Shown: piece after piece, positions 34,221 to 42,389 of the stretch
Layout: every line of letters starts with the position of its first letter
Position numbering within the stretch: the stretch's first letter is position 1
Assembly (NCBI GenBank): GCA_937980645.1
Contig: CALJPQ010000026.1
Span: forward strand, 62,001-126,000
DNA length: 64,000 bases
DNA from: an uncultured Saprospiraceae bacterium
GTDB taxonomy: Bacteria; Bacteroidota; Bacteroidia; Chitinophagales; Saprospiraceae
Direction: 5' to 3'
The notes under the pieces: model-generated
The model's input: the letters and a program-made list of their open reading frames with translations, nothing else
The model's database searches: none
Told to the model about the DNA's origin: nothing
Translations under genes and position numbers: made by a program

Positions 34221-34285
34221 GGGCGAGGCTGGCGGTGGTGAAGGGGAGAGGGTGAGAGCGAATAGATAAAAAGTTAGAGTATTCC

Positions 34286-35305
34286 TCACATCGGCAGAAT
34301 GGCTCCCTGCTGCACCCGTCTGTGATGCTGCTCTGCCGTTCGGAGGATGCGATGGGCCAGTCGGAGTGCCTCCACGCCTTCGCGCAGGGTTACGGGCGGG
34401 GTGGTGCCGCTCCGGATGCTGTGGGCGAAGGTTTCCAGTTCGGTCTGGATGGCGTTGATGGGCGCTATTTCGGGGGCGTGCAGGTGGAGCCATTTTTTGC
34501 CCTGGGTCGGGCTTTCCCATTCGAGGAGTTGCTCGGCGGGCGGCAGGTCAGGTGCGTGGGCGTCGAAGAGTCGGATGACCTGAGCTTTTTTATCCAGAAA
34601 GTCTAAGCTGATGTAAGCATCGGGCTGGAAGAGGCGCATTTTGCGCATCTGCTTGAGTGAAATACGGCTGGCTGTGAGGTTGGCCACGCAGCCGTTGGCA
34701 AACTCGACGCGGGCGTTGGCAATATCCAGCGTGTGGCTGAGCACGGCCACCCCGCTGGCACTGACGCGGCGCACCGGCGACTGCACCAGATGGAGCACCA
34801 GGTCGAGGTCGTGGATCATCAGGTCCAAAATGACGGCCACCTCGGCGCCGCGCGGCTGAAAGGCAGCCAGGCGGTGGCATTCGATAAACATAGGCCGCAG
34901 TTGCATGTCCTTCAAAGCCAGATAAGCCGGGTTGAAGCGCTCGACATGGCCTACCTGAACGACAACGCCCTGCCGCTCAGCCAGCTGGAGCAGGCGTACC
35001 CCCTGCTGCACAGTCTGAGTAGCGGGCTTTTCCAAAAAAACATGCTTGCCGGCGCGAATGGCCCGGGCAGCCAAAGCGTAGTGGCTGGGCGTAGGCGTTA
35101 CGATGTCCACCGCGTCCACGTCGCGCAGCAGAGCAGCATAAGACGGGTAGCGGCGAACCCCTGTAGCGGCGGCAATTTCCGCAGCGCGGGCGTCATTAGG
35201 CTCGTAAAAACCAGCCACGTCCCAGGCAGACGTGGCTAAAGCGCATTTGAGGTGAATGTTGCCCAGATACCCGACGCCTGCGAGGCCTAATTTGAGTGCG
35301 TTCAT
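34286..35305 (-). CDS. Gfo/Idh/MocA family NAD(P)-dependent sugar oxidoreductase
   Basis: A 339-residue protein: Rossmann start LGLAGVGYLGNIHLKCA, VDIVTPTPSHYALAARAIRAGKHVFLEKPAT with the EKP motif, GHVERFNPAYLAL and the DLMIHDLDLVLHL metal/catalytic region. Such enzymes oxidise nucleotide-sugars or polyols. The GHVERFNP form resembles members that act on UDP-sugars for LPS or glycan synthesis, but the substrate is not determined by sequence alone. It follows a small membrane protein gene by 6 bases. Confidence 0.88.
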   Translation of the reverse strand: MNALKLGLAGVGYLGNIHLKCALATSAWDVAGFYEPNDARAAEIAAATGVRRYPSYAALLRDVDAVDIVTPTPSHYALAARAIRAGKHVFLEKPATQTVQQGVRLLQLAERQGVVVQVGHVERFNPAYLALKDMQLRPMFIECHRLAAFQPRGAEVAVILDLMIHDLDLVLHLVQSPVRRVSASGVAVLSHTLDIANARVEFANGCVANLTASRISLKQMRKMRLFQPDAYISLDFLDKKAQVIRLFDAHAPDLPPAEQLLEWESPTQGKKWLHLHAPEIAPINAIQTELETFAHSIRSGTTPPVTLREGVEALRLAHRILRTAEQHHRRVQQGAILPM

Positions 35306-35311
35306 GAGATG

Positions 35312-35611
35312 TTAGCGGTAATACATCAGAACGGCGCCCAAAGCAGTGATGAGCACAATGAGCACCGTAGCCATGCGAATAGTATAATGAATGTGCCGCA
35401 CAAAAGCCTCTATTTCCCGCCGGCAATGCGGATAACGCGGTAGGATTTCCTTCTCCATGCGGCGGCGGTTGAAGACATGGGCAGCACCAAACTGGACGCG
35501 GTTGCGCACCAAGACGCCGTAGCTCTTCAGCACCTTCGCGCGGAAATAAACGTTGACAAACAGCAGGGCAACAAAAAGGCCGATGACAAGGCTGACCAGA
35601 AGTGTGTACAT
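35312..35611 (-). CDS. Small two-helix membrane protein of unknown function
   Basis: A 99-residue protein with hydrophobic segments at both ends (YTLLVSLVIGLFVALLFVNVYF and MATVLIVLITALGAVLMYY) and a charged loop between. No family was recognised. The ATG at 35611 is chosen. A TATCTTTG box ends 4 bases upstream, so the message would be nearly leaderless. It lies 6 bases before the oxidoreductase gene. Confidence 0.65.
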   Translation of the reverse strand: MYTLLVSLVIGLFVALLFVNVYFRAKVLKSYGVLVRNRVQFGAAHVFNRRRMEKEILPRYPHCRREIEAFVRHIHYTIRMATVLIVLITALGAVLMYYR

Positions 35612-35615
35612 GCGG

Positions 35616-35623
35616 CAAAGATA
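35616..35623 (-). promoter_or_regulatory. Bacteroidota -7 box TATCTTTG
   Basis: Exact TAnnTTTG on the minus strand, 4 bases from the ATG at 35611. Its use would give a leaderless transcript. Confidence 0.5.
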
Positions 35624-35665
35624 CGTCTGTCCTCCAGGCACGCTTTCGCAAGTGGCATTTCCTGC

Positions 35666-35673
35666 TACCTTTG
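35666..35673 (+). promoter_or_regulatory. Bacteroidota -7 box TACCTTTG
   Basis: Exact match, 84 bases before the lipoprotein ATG at 35758. With the minus-strand box at 35616 it forms a divergent promoter. Confidence 0.6.
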
Positions 35674-35757
35674 GCGCGCCTTTAGCGCTTGCAAAGAGGC
35701 GCCTTCAGCAAGCGATCCACGTTATCTACGCTCACTTTTTTAACCCACCTTTTTTCT

Positions 35758-36843
35758 ATGACTCGTTTGTTGCCTTTCCTGATGCTGGCCAGCCTGTGGC
35801 TGCTCAGCTGTCAGCCTGCAGAAGACGCCTCCTGGGCGGCGTTTAAGAAATGCGGCTCTAACGCCTGCGTGCAAGAAGCTTTAGCCGTCAAGGCAGCTTT
35901 TGTTAAAAACCCAAAAGGGCTACTGAAAGATTTCCTGAGCACCTACGAGGCAGGCGAAGACCACCTCATCGGCTGGCTTTACCTGCTGCGCGATAGCGTG
36001 CTGACCAACCCACAGGCAGGCGCCTACGAGGAGCGCATCGGCTGGCGCGACGAAGTGCTCAACGCCGCCCAGCCCTATGCCAACGACCCAAAGTTGGGCG
36101 AAATTGCTCGGGTGATTGTGCAAGAGCTGGAGTCCATTGCCTTTGCCGACGAACTGGAGGACGCGCCTCTTTTCATCGAAAATCTCGTCTTCACCGGTAC
36201 CTATGCGCTCGACAAGGGCAACGCCGGCAACGGCGAACTATCGGTCAGCGAACAAGACGGCAATACGTTGCGCTTCCGCCTGCTGGCCGTAGGGCCGGCA
36301 CCGGCGCACAACCAGGGCGAGATGACGGGCACGGCCAAACTCGTCTCGGCTAATGAGGCGCGCTTTACTACCACCGAATTTGGCGGCGAGTGCGCACTGT
36401 TGTTCCGCTGGTCGAGCGAGGGCGTCGAGGTTGTTACCGAAAAAGGCGACCCGGCAGCCTGTGGGCTGGGAGCTGGCGTCGTGCCCGATGGCGCCTACGG
36501 ACGCAAAAGCTACAACGACCCTTTCCTCAGCGCCGCCGACGCCAAGAAGGCCGGCCTCTTGCAGGGCGAATGGGTGTCCGCCGACGACCCCAAGGCCGCC
36601 ATTCGCATCGCCGAAGGCCGCCTGTTCCAACTCTACGACGGCCAGGAAGTAGAGCCGCCCGTGCGCTGCCTGTACTTCCCGAAGTGCCCGGCAGATTGCT
36701 TGCCCGTAGCCACAACGCCCTGCCTGAAGGTCATCGGCCAGGATGAAGTCTGCTACACCGTGGTTAAAGCCGACGGCAAAACCTTAGAGATCTCTCTCAT
36801 CGGCGGCACTGGCAAGACCAACCGCTACACGCGCAAAAAGTAA
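35758..36843 (+). CDS. Hypothetical lipoprotein
   Basis: A 361-residue protein with a lipobox (LASLWLLSCQPA). I do not recognise its domains. The central part has beta-rich stretches (GELSVSEQDGNTLRFRLLAVG, EARFTTTEFGGECALLFRW) and the C-terminal 70 residues are Cys-rich (PVRCLYFPKCPADCLPVATTP, CLKV). It is probably exported and bound to the outer membrane. It has its own promoter box and a strong terminator, so it is monocistronic. Confidence 0.7.
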   Translation: MTRLLPFLMLASLWLLSCQPAEDASWAAFKKCGSNACVQEALAVKAAFVKNPKGLLKDFLSTYEAGEDHLIGWLYLLRDSVLTNPQAGAYEERIGWRDEVLNAAQPYANDPKLGEIARVIVQELESIAFADELEDAPLFIENLVFTGTYALDKGNAGNGELSVSEQDGNTLRFRLLAVGPAPAHNQGEMTGTAKLVSANEARFTTTEFGGECALLFRWSSEGVEVVTEKGDPAACGLGAGVVPDGAYGRKSYNDPFLSAADAKKAGLLQGEWVSADDPKAAIRIAEGRLFQLYDGQEVEPPVRCLYFPKCPADCLPVATTPCLKVIGQDEVCYTVVKADGKTLEISLIGGTGKTNRYTRKK

Positions 36844-36871
36844 ACGCCGTCCTGCGGCTCTCCGGCAATGC

Positions 36872-36910
36872 AGACAGCCTCCCCTAGACTCGGACCAGGG
36901 GAGGCTGTCT
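36872..36910 (+). terminator. Rho-independent terminator after the lipoprotein gene
   Basis: A perfect 14-bp stem: AGACAGCCTCCCCT (36872-36885) pairs with AGGGGAGGCTGTCT (36897-36910), followed by TTAGTTTTG. Its symmetry could also help stop the convergent gene at 37030. Confidence 0.85.
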
Positions 36911-37029
36911 TAGTTTTGTTAACTTTCTTACAATCCTGCCCACAACTTCAAGAGAGTAACCGCCGCCATACGGCGCTCTTTTTTTAGAAATAAAAAACGC
37001 CTTTCATGCTGGAAATCAGTGGTCTGGAC

Positions 37030-38355
37030 TCACCAGGCCGGCTCGAAGCGATAGTTCTGAAAACGCAGGATGTGCACGTAGGTATTCTCTAAGTAATCGT
37101 AGTGGGCCGACAGGCGTTCGCTGGGCGCTGGCCCTTCGGCGGGCACTCGAGCGAAGCGGTACGTCGTGCGCAGGCCGGTGAAGAGCGGCTCGGCGGGCAG
37201 GCGCTGCGGGAAGCTGAGGCCAAAGCGCTGGAGCCATTGCCCCGTGAGCGTAAGCACATCGTAGCCATTGAAGGCGTCGTCGTCGGGCACGGTGCCGTAG
37301 GCATCGTAGAAGGTCTGCTGAAAGGCGCGCACAGCATCGTTGGCTGGATCAATATAAGTGGCCGACGAGATGTGGACGTTCAGGTTAGCGAAGTATTCAG
37401 GCTCAATATTCTCGAACTGCCGCCATTGAGGCAAGCCATAAACGGCTACAGGGCGGCCCTTGCGCACGGCACTGAGTTTTCGGAAGAAGGCCATGACGAA
37501 GTCCTGGTTGCCCCAGGTGGGCAGGACGAAGACGGCCGTTTGGCCAGGTCGGAAGCAGGGTTCGAGGTCTATTTTATCGAAGAAGTTGCCTTCGTCGGGG
37601 GTGAGGATTTCGGCAAAGCGGCGTCCGTCGGTGGGCTGGAAGAGCGGGGTGCGTTCAGCCTCGCGGCGTCGGAGCACGATGCTGACGTTTTCTGGGCGGT
37701 AGCTGGCCAGGATGTGCTGCACGATGGCGGCTCCGTGAGCGCGCAGGGAGGGTGTGGTCTGGATGAAGTCCGGATTTTGGCGGGTCAGGCCCATGGTGGG
37801 GCTTTCGGGCGAGACGACAATTTGCTTTGTCTGACGGGCGCGTTCGGCCATTAGGCTGATGTGGCTGGGCCGCATGGGGCCAATGATGACCTGCGCTCTT
37901 TGGAGGCGCGGGTGGTCGAGCAAGCGTTGGAAGTCGCTGTCGCTGAGGCGCGTATCGAGCACTTCCACCTCCAGGTTCATGCCCGCCTCGGAGAGGCGCT
38001 GGAGGGCCAGCATGGCGCCGGCATAAAACTGGAGAGCGGGCACACTTCGCTCTGGTACAGTGAGTCCTTGCGGGTCTGCCTGGTCGGTCAGGAACGGCAG
38101 CAGCAGGGCGATGCGGTAGGTCGTAGTTGGCCCGGAGGGTCGGTTGGGTGTGTCGCTGATGGGCGGTCGGGCGTCGGGTGCCGGCTTCCAGCGGATGGTG
38201 TCCATGGGCTGCTGGGGCGTGGAAGGTCGTTCGGTTGGGCGCGAGGGGGCAGGCCGTTGCGGCGCGGGTGAAGGTCCGGTAGTGCGTCGGGCGGGTGTGC
38301 AGGCCGACCACAACACCGCAAAGGTGCAAAGGGCCCAAAAAAACGGTCGTTTCAT
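37030..38355 (-). CDS. Periplasmic-binding-protein-like lipoprotein (LivJ/LpoA-type fold)
   Basis: A 441-residue protein with a lipobox-like start (TFAVLWSACTPARR), a Pro/Thr-rich linker (about residues 25-75) and a type I periplasmic binding fold: RIALLLPFLT, FYAGAMLALQRLSEAGMNLEVEVLDTR, AQVIIGPMRPSHISLMAERARQTKQIVVSPES and YDAYGTVPDDDAFNGYDVLTLTG. Such folds bind amino acids in ABC import, but no transporter genes are adjacent. A lipoprotein with this fold also resembles LpoA, a cell-wall synthase activator. Start at 38355, with a TACTTTTG box 22 bases upstream. Confidence 0.75.
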   Translation of the reverse strand: MKRPFFWALCTFAVLWSACTPARRTTGPSPAPQRPAPSRPTERPSTPQQPMDTIRWKPAPDARPPISDTPNRPSGPTTTYRIALLLPFLTDQADPQGLTVPERSVPALQFYAGAMLALQRLSEAGMNLEVEVLDTRLSDSDFQRLLDHPRLQRAQVIIGPMRPSHISLMAERARQTKQIVVSPESPTMGLTRQNPDFIQTTPSLRAHGAAIVQHILASYRPENVSIVLRRREAERTPLFQPTDGRRFAEILTPDEGNFFDKIDLEPCFRPGQTAVFVLPTWGNQDFVMAFFRKLSAVRKGRPVAVYGLPQWRQFENIEPEYFANLNVHISSATYIDPANDAVRAFQQTFYDAYGTVPDDDAFNGYDVLTLTGQWLQRFGLSFPQRLPAEPLFTGLRTTYRFARVPAEGPAPSERLSAHYDYLENTYVHILRFQNYRFEPAW

Positions 38356-38377
38356 AGACAGGAACGGTATGCACCGG

Positions 38378-38385
38378 CAAAAGTA
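38378..38385 (-). promoter_or_regulatory. Bacteroidota -7 box TACTTTTG
   Basis: Exact TAnnTTTG on the minus strand, 22 bases before the ATG at 38355. Confidence 0.55.
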
Positions 38386-38389
38386 AGGC

Positions 38390-38420
38390 GGCGCGCCCAG
38401 GTTCGTTAGCCTGGCGCGCC
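38390..38420 (-). terminator. Hairpin after the malic enzyme gene, possible terminator
   Basis: GGCGCGCCCAGG (38390-38401) pairs with CCTGGCGCGCC (38410-38420) with one bulged base and an 8-base loop. On the minus strand a short T-rich stretch (CTTACTTTT) follows and overlaps the next promoter box. It lies 55 bases past the malic enzyme stop. Confidence 0.5.
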
Positions 38421-38475
38421 GCCCCGGCAAAAAGTGCCTGAGCCAATCGTCGTTACTTCAGCTCGCCCCCGTTTT

Positions 38476-40779
38476 TCATTTTTCTTGCGCGTCCACTACT
38501 GCCATAGCCGTCATGTCCACGATTTCGCGCACGGAGGCGCCCATTTGCAGGACGTGGATGGGTTTTTTCAGGCCCGTTACTATCGGGCCAATGATTTCGA
38601 TACCGGCTAAGCTGCGCATCAGGTTATAGGCGATGTTGGCCGAAGAGAGGTTGGGGAAAATGAGCGTATTGGCAGGGCCATCTACTAAGGTGCTGAAGGG
38701 GTAGTTTTGGCGCAGCAGTTCCATGTCGAACGCCAGGTGAGCCTGCATTTCGCCGTCAATGACCCAATCGGGGTGCTTTTCCTTGAGCATGGCAGTTGCC
38801 TGGCGCATCTTGACGGCCGCCGCTCCATCAGACACTGAGCCGAAGGTGGAATAGGTAATCAGTGCGATGCGCGGTTTGATATTGAATTTCCCTACCTGTT
38901 GGGCGGTTTGTTCGGCAATTTCGACCACTTCCTCGGCGGTTGGGTCAAGATTGATTGTGGCATCAGCGATAAAAATTGGCCCTAAGCGGCTCATCAGGAT
39001 GTACATGGCCGACACGCGCTTCAGGCCGGGGCGCGGGCCGACGACGCGCATGGCCGGGCGTATGGTGTCGGGGTAGTTGCGCGTCAGGCCGCCGATCATG
39101 GCGTCGGCGTCGCCGTTTTCGACCATGAGTGCGCCGAAGTAATTGCGGTGCCGCACAATCTGGCGCGCCTCTCGGTAGATGATGCCTTTTCGCTGGCGCT
39201 TTTCGTACAGGATTTGGGCGTAGCGCTCCAGGCGCGCCTCTTCTTCGGCGGATACAGGCATTTTGGGGTCAATGATGGGTACCTCCTGGATGGCCAGCCG
39301 ATGCTCCTGAATGAGGCTCTGGATGCGCTCCACATTGCCCAACAGGATGGGATGCGCGATTTTTTCCTCCATAACGACCTGAATGGCCTTGAGCACCGAG
39401 AGGTTTTCGGCGTCGGCAAACACTACGCGCTTTGGATTGCGGCGGGCTTTGGTCTGGATGACGCGCGTCAGGGTGTTATCTACGCCCAGTCGGTTGGCCA
39501 ATTGGCTTTCATACGCCGCCCAGTCGGTGATGGGCTGTTGGGCTACCCCCGACTCCATAGCTGCCCGTGCCACGGCGGGTGCCACCGTTGTTATCAGGCG
39601 CGGGTCCACCGGCTTGGGAATGATGTACTCCGGCCCAAAAACCAGATTAGCATTGCCATAGGCGAGGTTGACGATGTCGGGCACGGGCTTTTTAGCCAGA
39701 TCGGCTAAGGCGCGCACAGCAGCTAATTTCATCTCTTCGTTGATGACACGGGCGCGCACGTCTAAGGCGCCGCGGAAGATGAACGGGAAGCCCAGCACGT
39801 TGTTGACCTGGTTGGGATAGTCCGAGCGACCTGTAGCCATGATGATGTCGGGCCGCGCCGCTACTGCCTGCTCGTAGCTGATTTCCGGATCGGGGTTGGC
39901 CATGGCAAAGACGATACAATTGGGCGCCATAGAGCGCACCATGTCCTGCGTCAGAATGTTGCCCACCGACAGGCCGACGAACACATCGGCGCCCACCAGC
40001 GCATCGGCCAGCGTCGCGTGGGCTGGCAGGCGGTCGTTGACGAACTCGCTCTTTTTGCCGTCGAGATTGGTGCGCGAGGGGTGTAGCAGACCCTTGCTGT
40101 CGAACATGAAAATGTTCTCCTTGCGCGCGCCCAACGAGCAGTAGATGCGCGTGCAGGAAATGGCTGAAGCCCCCGCACCATTGACCACGATTTTGACCTG
40201 GGCAATGTCTTTGCCCACCAATTCCAGCGCATTGAGCAGAGCCGCTCCGCTGATGATGGCCGTACCGTGCTGGTCGTCGTGCATGACCGGGATGTTGAGC
40301 TCTTTTTTCAGGCGCTCTTCGATTTCAAAGCATTCGGGCGCAGAGATGTCTTCCAGATTGATGCCGCCAAAGGTGGGCTCCAGGATTTTGACCGTACGCA
40401 CGAACTCATCCACATTGGTTGTATCCAGTTCGATGTCGAAGCAGTCAATGTCGGCGTAGATTTTAAACAGCAGCCCTTTGCCCTCCATAACGGGCTTGCT
40501 GGCCAAAGCGCCTAAGTTGCCCAGTCCCAGCACAGCAGTGCCGTTGCTGATGACGGCTACTAAGTTGCCTTTGGTGGTGTAGCGATAGGCGTCGTTGGGG
40601 TTTTCAGCGATGGCGAGGCAGGGCGCAGCCACTCCGGGCGAATAGGCCAGCGACAGGTCGCGCTGATTAGCGGTCTCTTTGGAAGGAATGACCTCCAGCT
40701 TGCCTGGGCGGCCTTTGGCGTGGTAGTGCAGCGCTTCTTCAGTGAGCTTCGTTGTCTTGTTGTGCATAGCGTCTGTCAT
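38476..40779 (-). CDS. maeB: NADP-dependent malic enzyme with phosphotransacetylase-like domain
   Basis: A 767-residue protein of the MaeB type. Residues about 1-430 are malic enzyme: [66 protein letters not shown] and [17 protein letters not shown]. Residues about 430-760 are a phosphate-acetyltransferase-like domain ([16 protein letters not shown], ending [30 protein letters not shown]), which is regulatory in E. coli MaeB. It decarboxylates malate to pyruvate and makes NADPH. The start could be 40779 or the ATG at 40767; the longer open frame to 40812 is unlikely. A TACCTTCG near-box lies at 40800-40807. Confidence 0.93.
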   Translation of the reverse strand: MTDAMHNKTTKLTEEALHYHAKGRPGKLEVIPSKETANQRDLSLAYSPGVAAPCLAIAENPNDAYRYTTKGNLVAVISNGTAVLGLGNLGALASKPVMEGKGLLFKIYADIDCFDIELDTTNVDEFVRTVKILEPTFGGINLEDISAPECFEIEERLKKELNIPVMHDDQHGTAIISGAALLNALELVGKDIAQVKIVVNGAGASAISCTRIYCSLGARKENIFMFDSKGLLHPSRTNLDGKKSEFVNDRLPAHATLADALVGADVFVGLSVGNILTQDMVRSMAPNCIVFAMANPDPEISYEQAVAARPDIIMATGRSDYPNQVNNVLGFPFIFRGALDVRARVINEEMKLAAVRALADLAKKPVPDIVNLAYGNANLVFGPEYIIPKPVDPRLITTVAPAVARAAMESGVAQQPITDWAAYESQLANRLGVDNTLTRVIQTKARRNPKRVVFADAENLSVLKAIQVVMEEKIAHPILLGNVERIQSLIQEHRLAIQEVPIIDPKMPVSAEEEARLERYAQILYEKRQRKGIIYREARQIVRHRNYFGALMVENGDADAMIGGLTRNYPDTIRPAMRVVGPRPGLKRVSAMYILMSRLGPIFIADATINLDPTAEEVVEIAEQTAQQVGKFNIKPRIALITYSTFGSVSDGAAAVKMRQATAMLKEKHPDWVIDGEMQAHLAFDMELLRQNYPFSTLVDGPANTLIFPNLSSANIAYNLMRSLAGIEIIGPIVTGLKKPIHVLQMGASVREIVDMTAMAVVDAQEK

Positions 40780-40892
40780 CAAAAGTTCGATTAGCGGCGC
40801 GAAGGTAGGCATGCGCTCTGTGCCGCACCTGTCGAACCGAAGACAAACGACGAGAGGGCGTGAAAAGCGGAAATAGAGTGCCGGAAAGGCGC

Positions 40893-41618
40893 TCAGATCT
40901 CCCGTTTTTGCGGCGTGTCGCCAGTGGCAGTGCGCTCCTGTTTGGAGGGAATGGGCCTCACCACGCCCCAGCCGCTGCTGCAGCCTTTGCCCAGCCCCAC
41001 GTAGTCGGGCAAAAAGACGTTGGCCGTGAATTCCAGCGAAAACGCCAGCACACGCACGCCTTTGTAGGAGACCCAGCGCTCGTCCTTTTTATTGAGTAGC
41101 TTCACCTCTACGGTGCGCTCTGGCACATAGCCCATTTGCTGCAGGAAAGCTACTATCTGGTTTTGGAGGATTTTTTCCAGCATGTATAGGCGCTCCACCA
41201 TGCCCGTGAGCCGGTTGTAGGCGGCGTAATTGTCTTCGTTGAGGGCTATCCAGTTGCGGATGTGGTAGTAGCGCATTTTATCCTCCACGGTCAGGTTGTA
41301 GTGCCGCACGTCTAAGCGGGCGATGCGGATGGGCATGTGCCGGCCGTTCACAATGACGTTCCAATCGGGTTGCGAAAAAAAGTGGTAGGCCTCCTCGATG
41401 CCTTCATTCAAGCAAAGCAGCATAGGGCGGCCTTTGTCGTGTTTGTACTGGATGAGGGGCTGTCGGTAGTGGTATCCGCCGGTTTCGTTGTTGTGGTTGT
41501 GAAACATTTCGTGCTCGATGCCTGCCTTGAGGGCGATGGCAGCGCGCAAGTGGCGCAACTCCCACGGTTCAATGTGAGTATCGAAAGTAACGGAAAGAAC
41601 GCGCAGTTTTTCGTGCAT
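40893..41618 (-). CDS. cas6: Cas6-family CRISPR RNA endonuclease-like protein (Cas6b type), orphan
   Basis: A 241-residue protein that reads like Bacteroidota Cas6b: EPWELRHLRAAIALK, then FHNHN and RQPLIQYKHDKGRPMLLCLN, EGIEEAYHFFSQPDW, and LPDYVGLGKGCSSGWGVV, the Gly-rich loop of Cas6 RAMP folds (residues about 208-220). Cas6 cuts pre-crRNA within repeats. The family call comes from these motifs and remembered similarity. There is no CRISPR array or other cas gene in the window. The last 20 residues are a polar tail beyond the fold. A TACATTTG box lies about 100 bases upstream (41721-41728). A broken ATPase gene follows on its upstream side. Confidence 0.7.
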   Translation of the reverse strand: MHEKLRVLSVTFDTHIEPWELRHLRAAIALKAGIEHEMFHNHNNETGGYHYRQPLIQYKHDKGRPMLLCLNEGIEEAYHFFSQPDWNVIVNGRHMPIRIARLDVRHYNLTVEDKMRYYHIRNWIALNEDNYAAYNRLTGMVERLYMLEKILQNQIVAFLQQMGYVPERTVEVKLLNKKDERWVSYKGVRVLAFSLEFTANVFLPDYVGLGKGCSSGWGVVRPIPSKQERTATGDTPQKREI

Positions 41619-41720
41619 GAGGCTGGTGCTCGCTTTGGAGGGTAAAACACAGACCTCAGCAGCCAAAGCGCCTGTTTTTTTCCTGCGGAAGTCTGGGAAG
41701 GCGGTTACCCGGTAATAAAG

Positions 41721-41728
41721 CAAATGTA
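41721..41728 (-). promoter_or_regulatory. Bacteroidota -7 box TACATTTG
   Basis: Exact TAnnTTTG on the minus strand, about 100 bases before the chosen Cas6-like start (41618). The distance is long, so its use is uncertain. Confidence 0.35.
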
Positions 41729-41776
41729 GTGCCTTTTTCAAATTTCGAAAGGATGACTCATGAGCCCAAGAGCCGC

Positions 41777-42330
41777 CTAAGCATACGAGACGGCAAGGAG
41801 GCTGCCACGCTCTCCTTCACAAGCGCCAGCCAACGCACGTTGTTGGGGGCAGAAAATCACCCCCACGCGCTGGCCTAAACTGCTGCAGCAGTGTGCCGAT
41901 TGCTCCCGAACCTCTATGAACAACTTCGGGTGTAGCGCTTCTACTTCGTCCATGATGAGCACTAAGCGCCCCTGCTCATAGGCGTCGAACCACGTAAACC
42001 GGTGCTCCATTCGTGCGGAAGGCCGGCAAACCAGGCGCCCACAGACGACACGCCTCATCCTGAAAGCCGGTCATCAATATCTTGAGATTATTTGGTCTTG
42101 AGGTTCTCAAGGTTGATGTGCATGGCCGGATCTTCCGTTTCGGGGGTCCAGATACACCGCTAACGGCCGAAGAAACGTGCTTTTGCCCGCCTGCCGTAGT
42201 GCCCAAATGCCCAAACGGTGGGGCGCTGCTCCTGCTCCACCATGCGCAGGCCCTCTGCTATCTGTGGGCGCCGCTCGATGGTGTAGTGCCGCTCTGGGAT
42301 GTTCGGGCCCGATGTGTTGAACTCTCGCAT
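41777..42330 (-). pseudogene. Decayed AAA-type ATPase gene (PF09820-like family), frameshifted and truncated
   Basis: The minus strand starts with MREFNTSGPNIPERHYTIER, the conserved start of a Bacteroidota AAA ATPase family. The frame is then lost. An 8-bp tandem duplication (TGCCCAAA twice, 42200-42215 on the plus strand) sits just before the P-loop; reading past it restores ALRQAGKSTFL (Walker A). Further on, MHINLENLK is in the original frame, then a stop. A third frame gives RLVLIMDEVEALHPK (Walker B) near 41960-41920. The space between these blocks is much shorter than in intact members, so part is deleted as well. The gene is non-functional as read. A near-box TACCTTTA lies at 42348-42355. 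Confidence 0.75.
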
Positions 42331-42389
42331 GGCCTTTCCTTTGCGGCTAAAGGTACGGCTTTTGAGTGGGCACTTCGCAGCATGAGTGG

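Noticed and set aside
40893..42330. CRISPR-Cas locus
   Set aside because: Only a Cas6-like gene is present. I saw no repeat-spacer array and no other cas gene.
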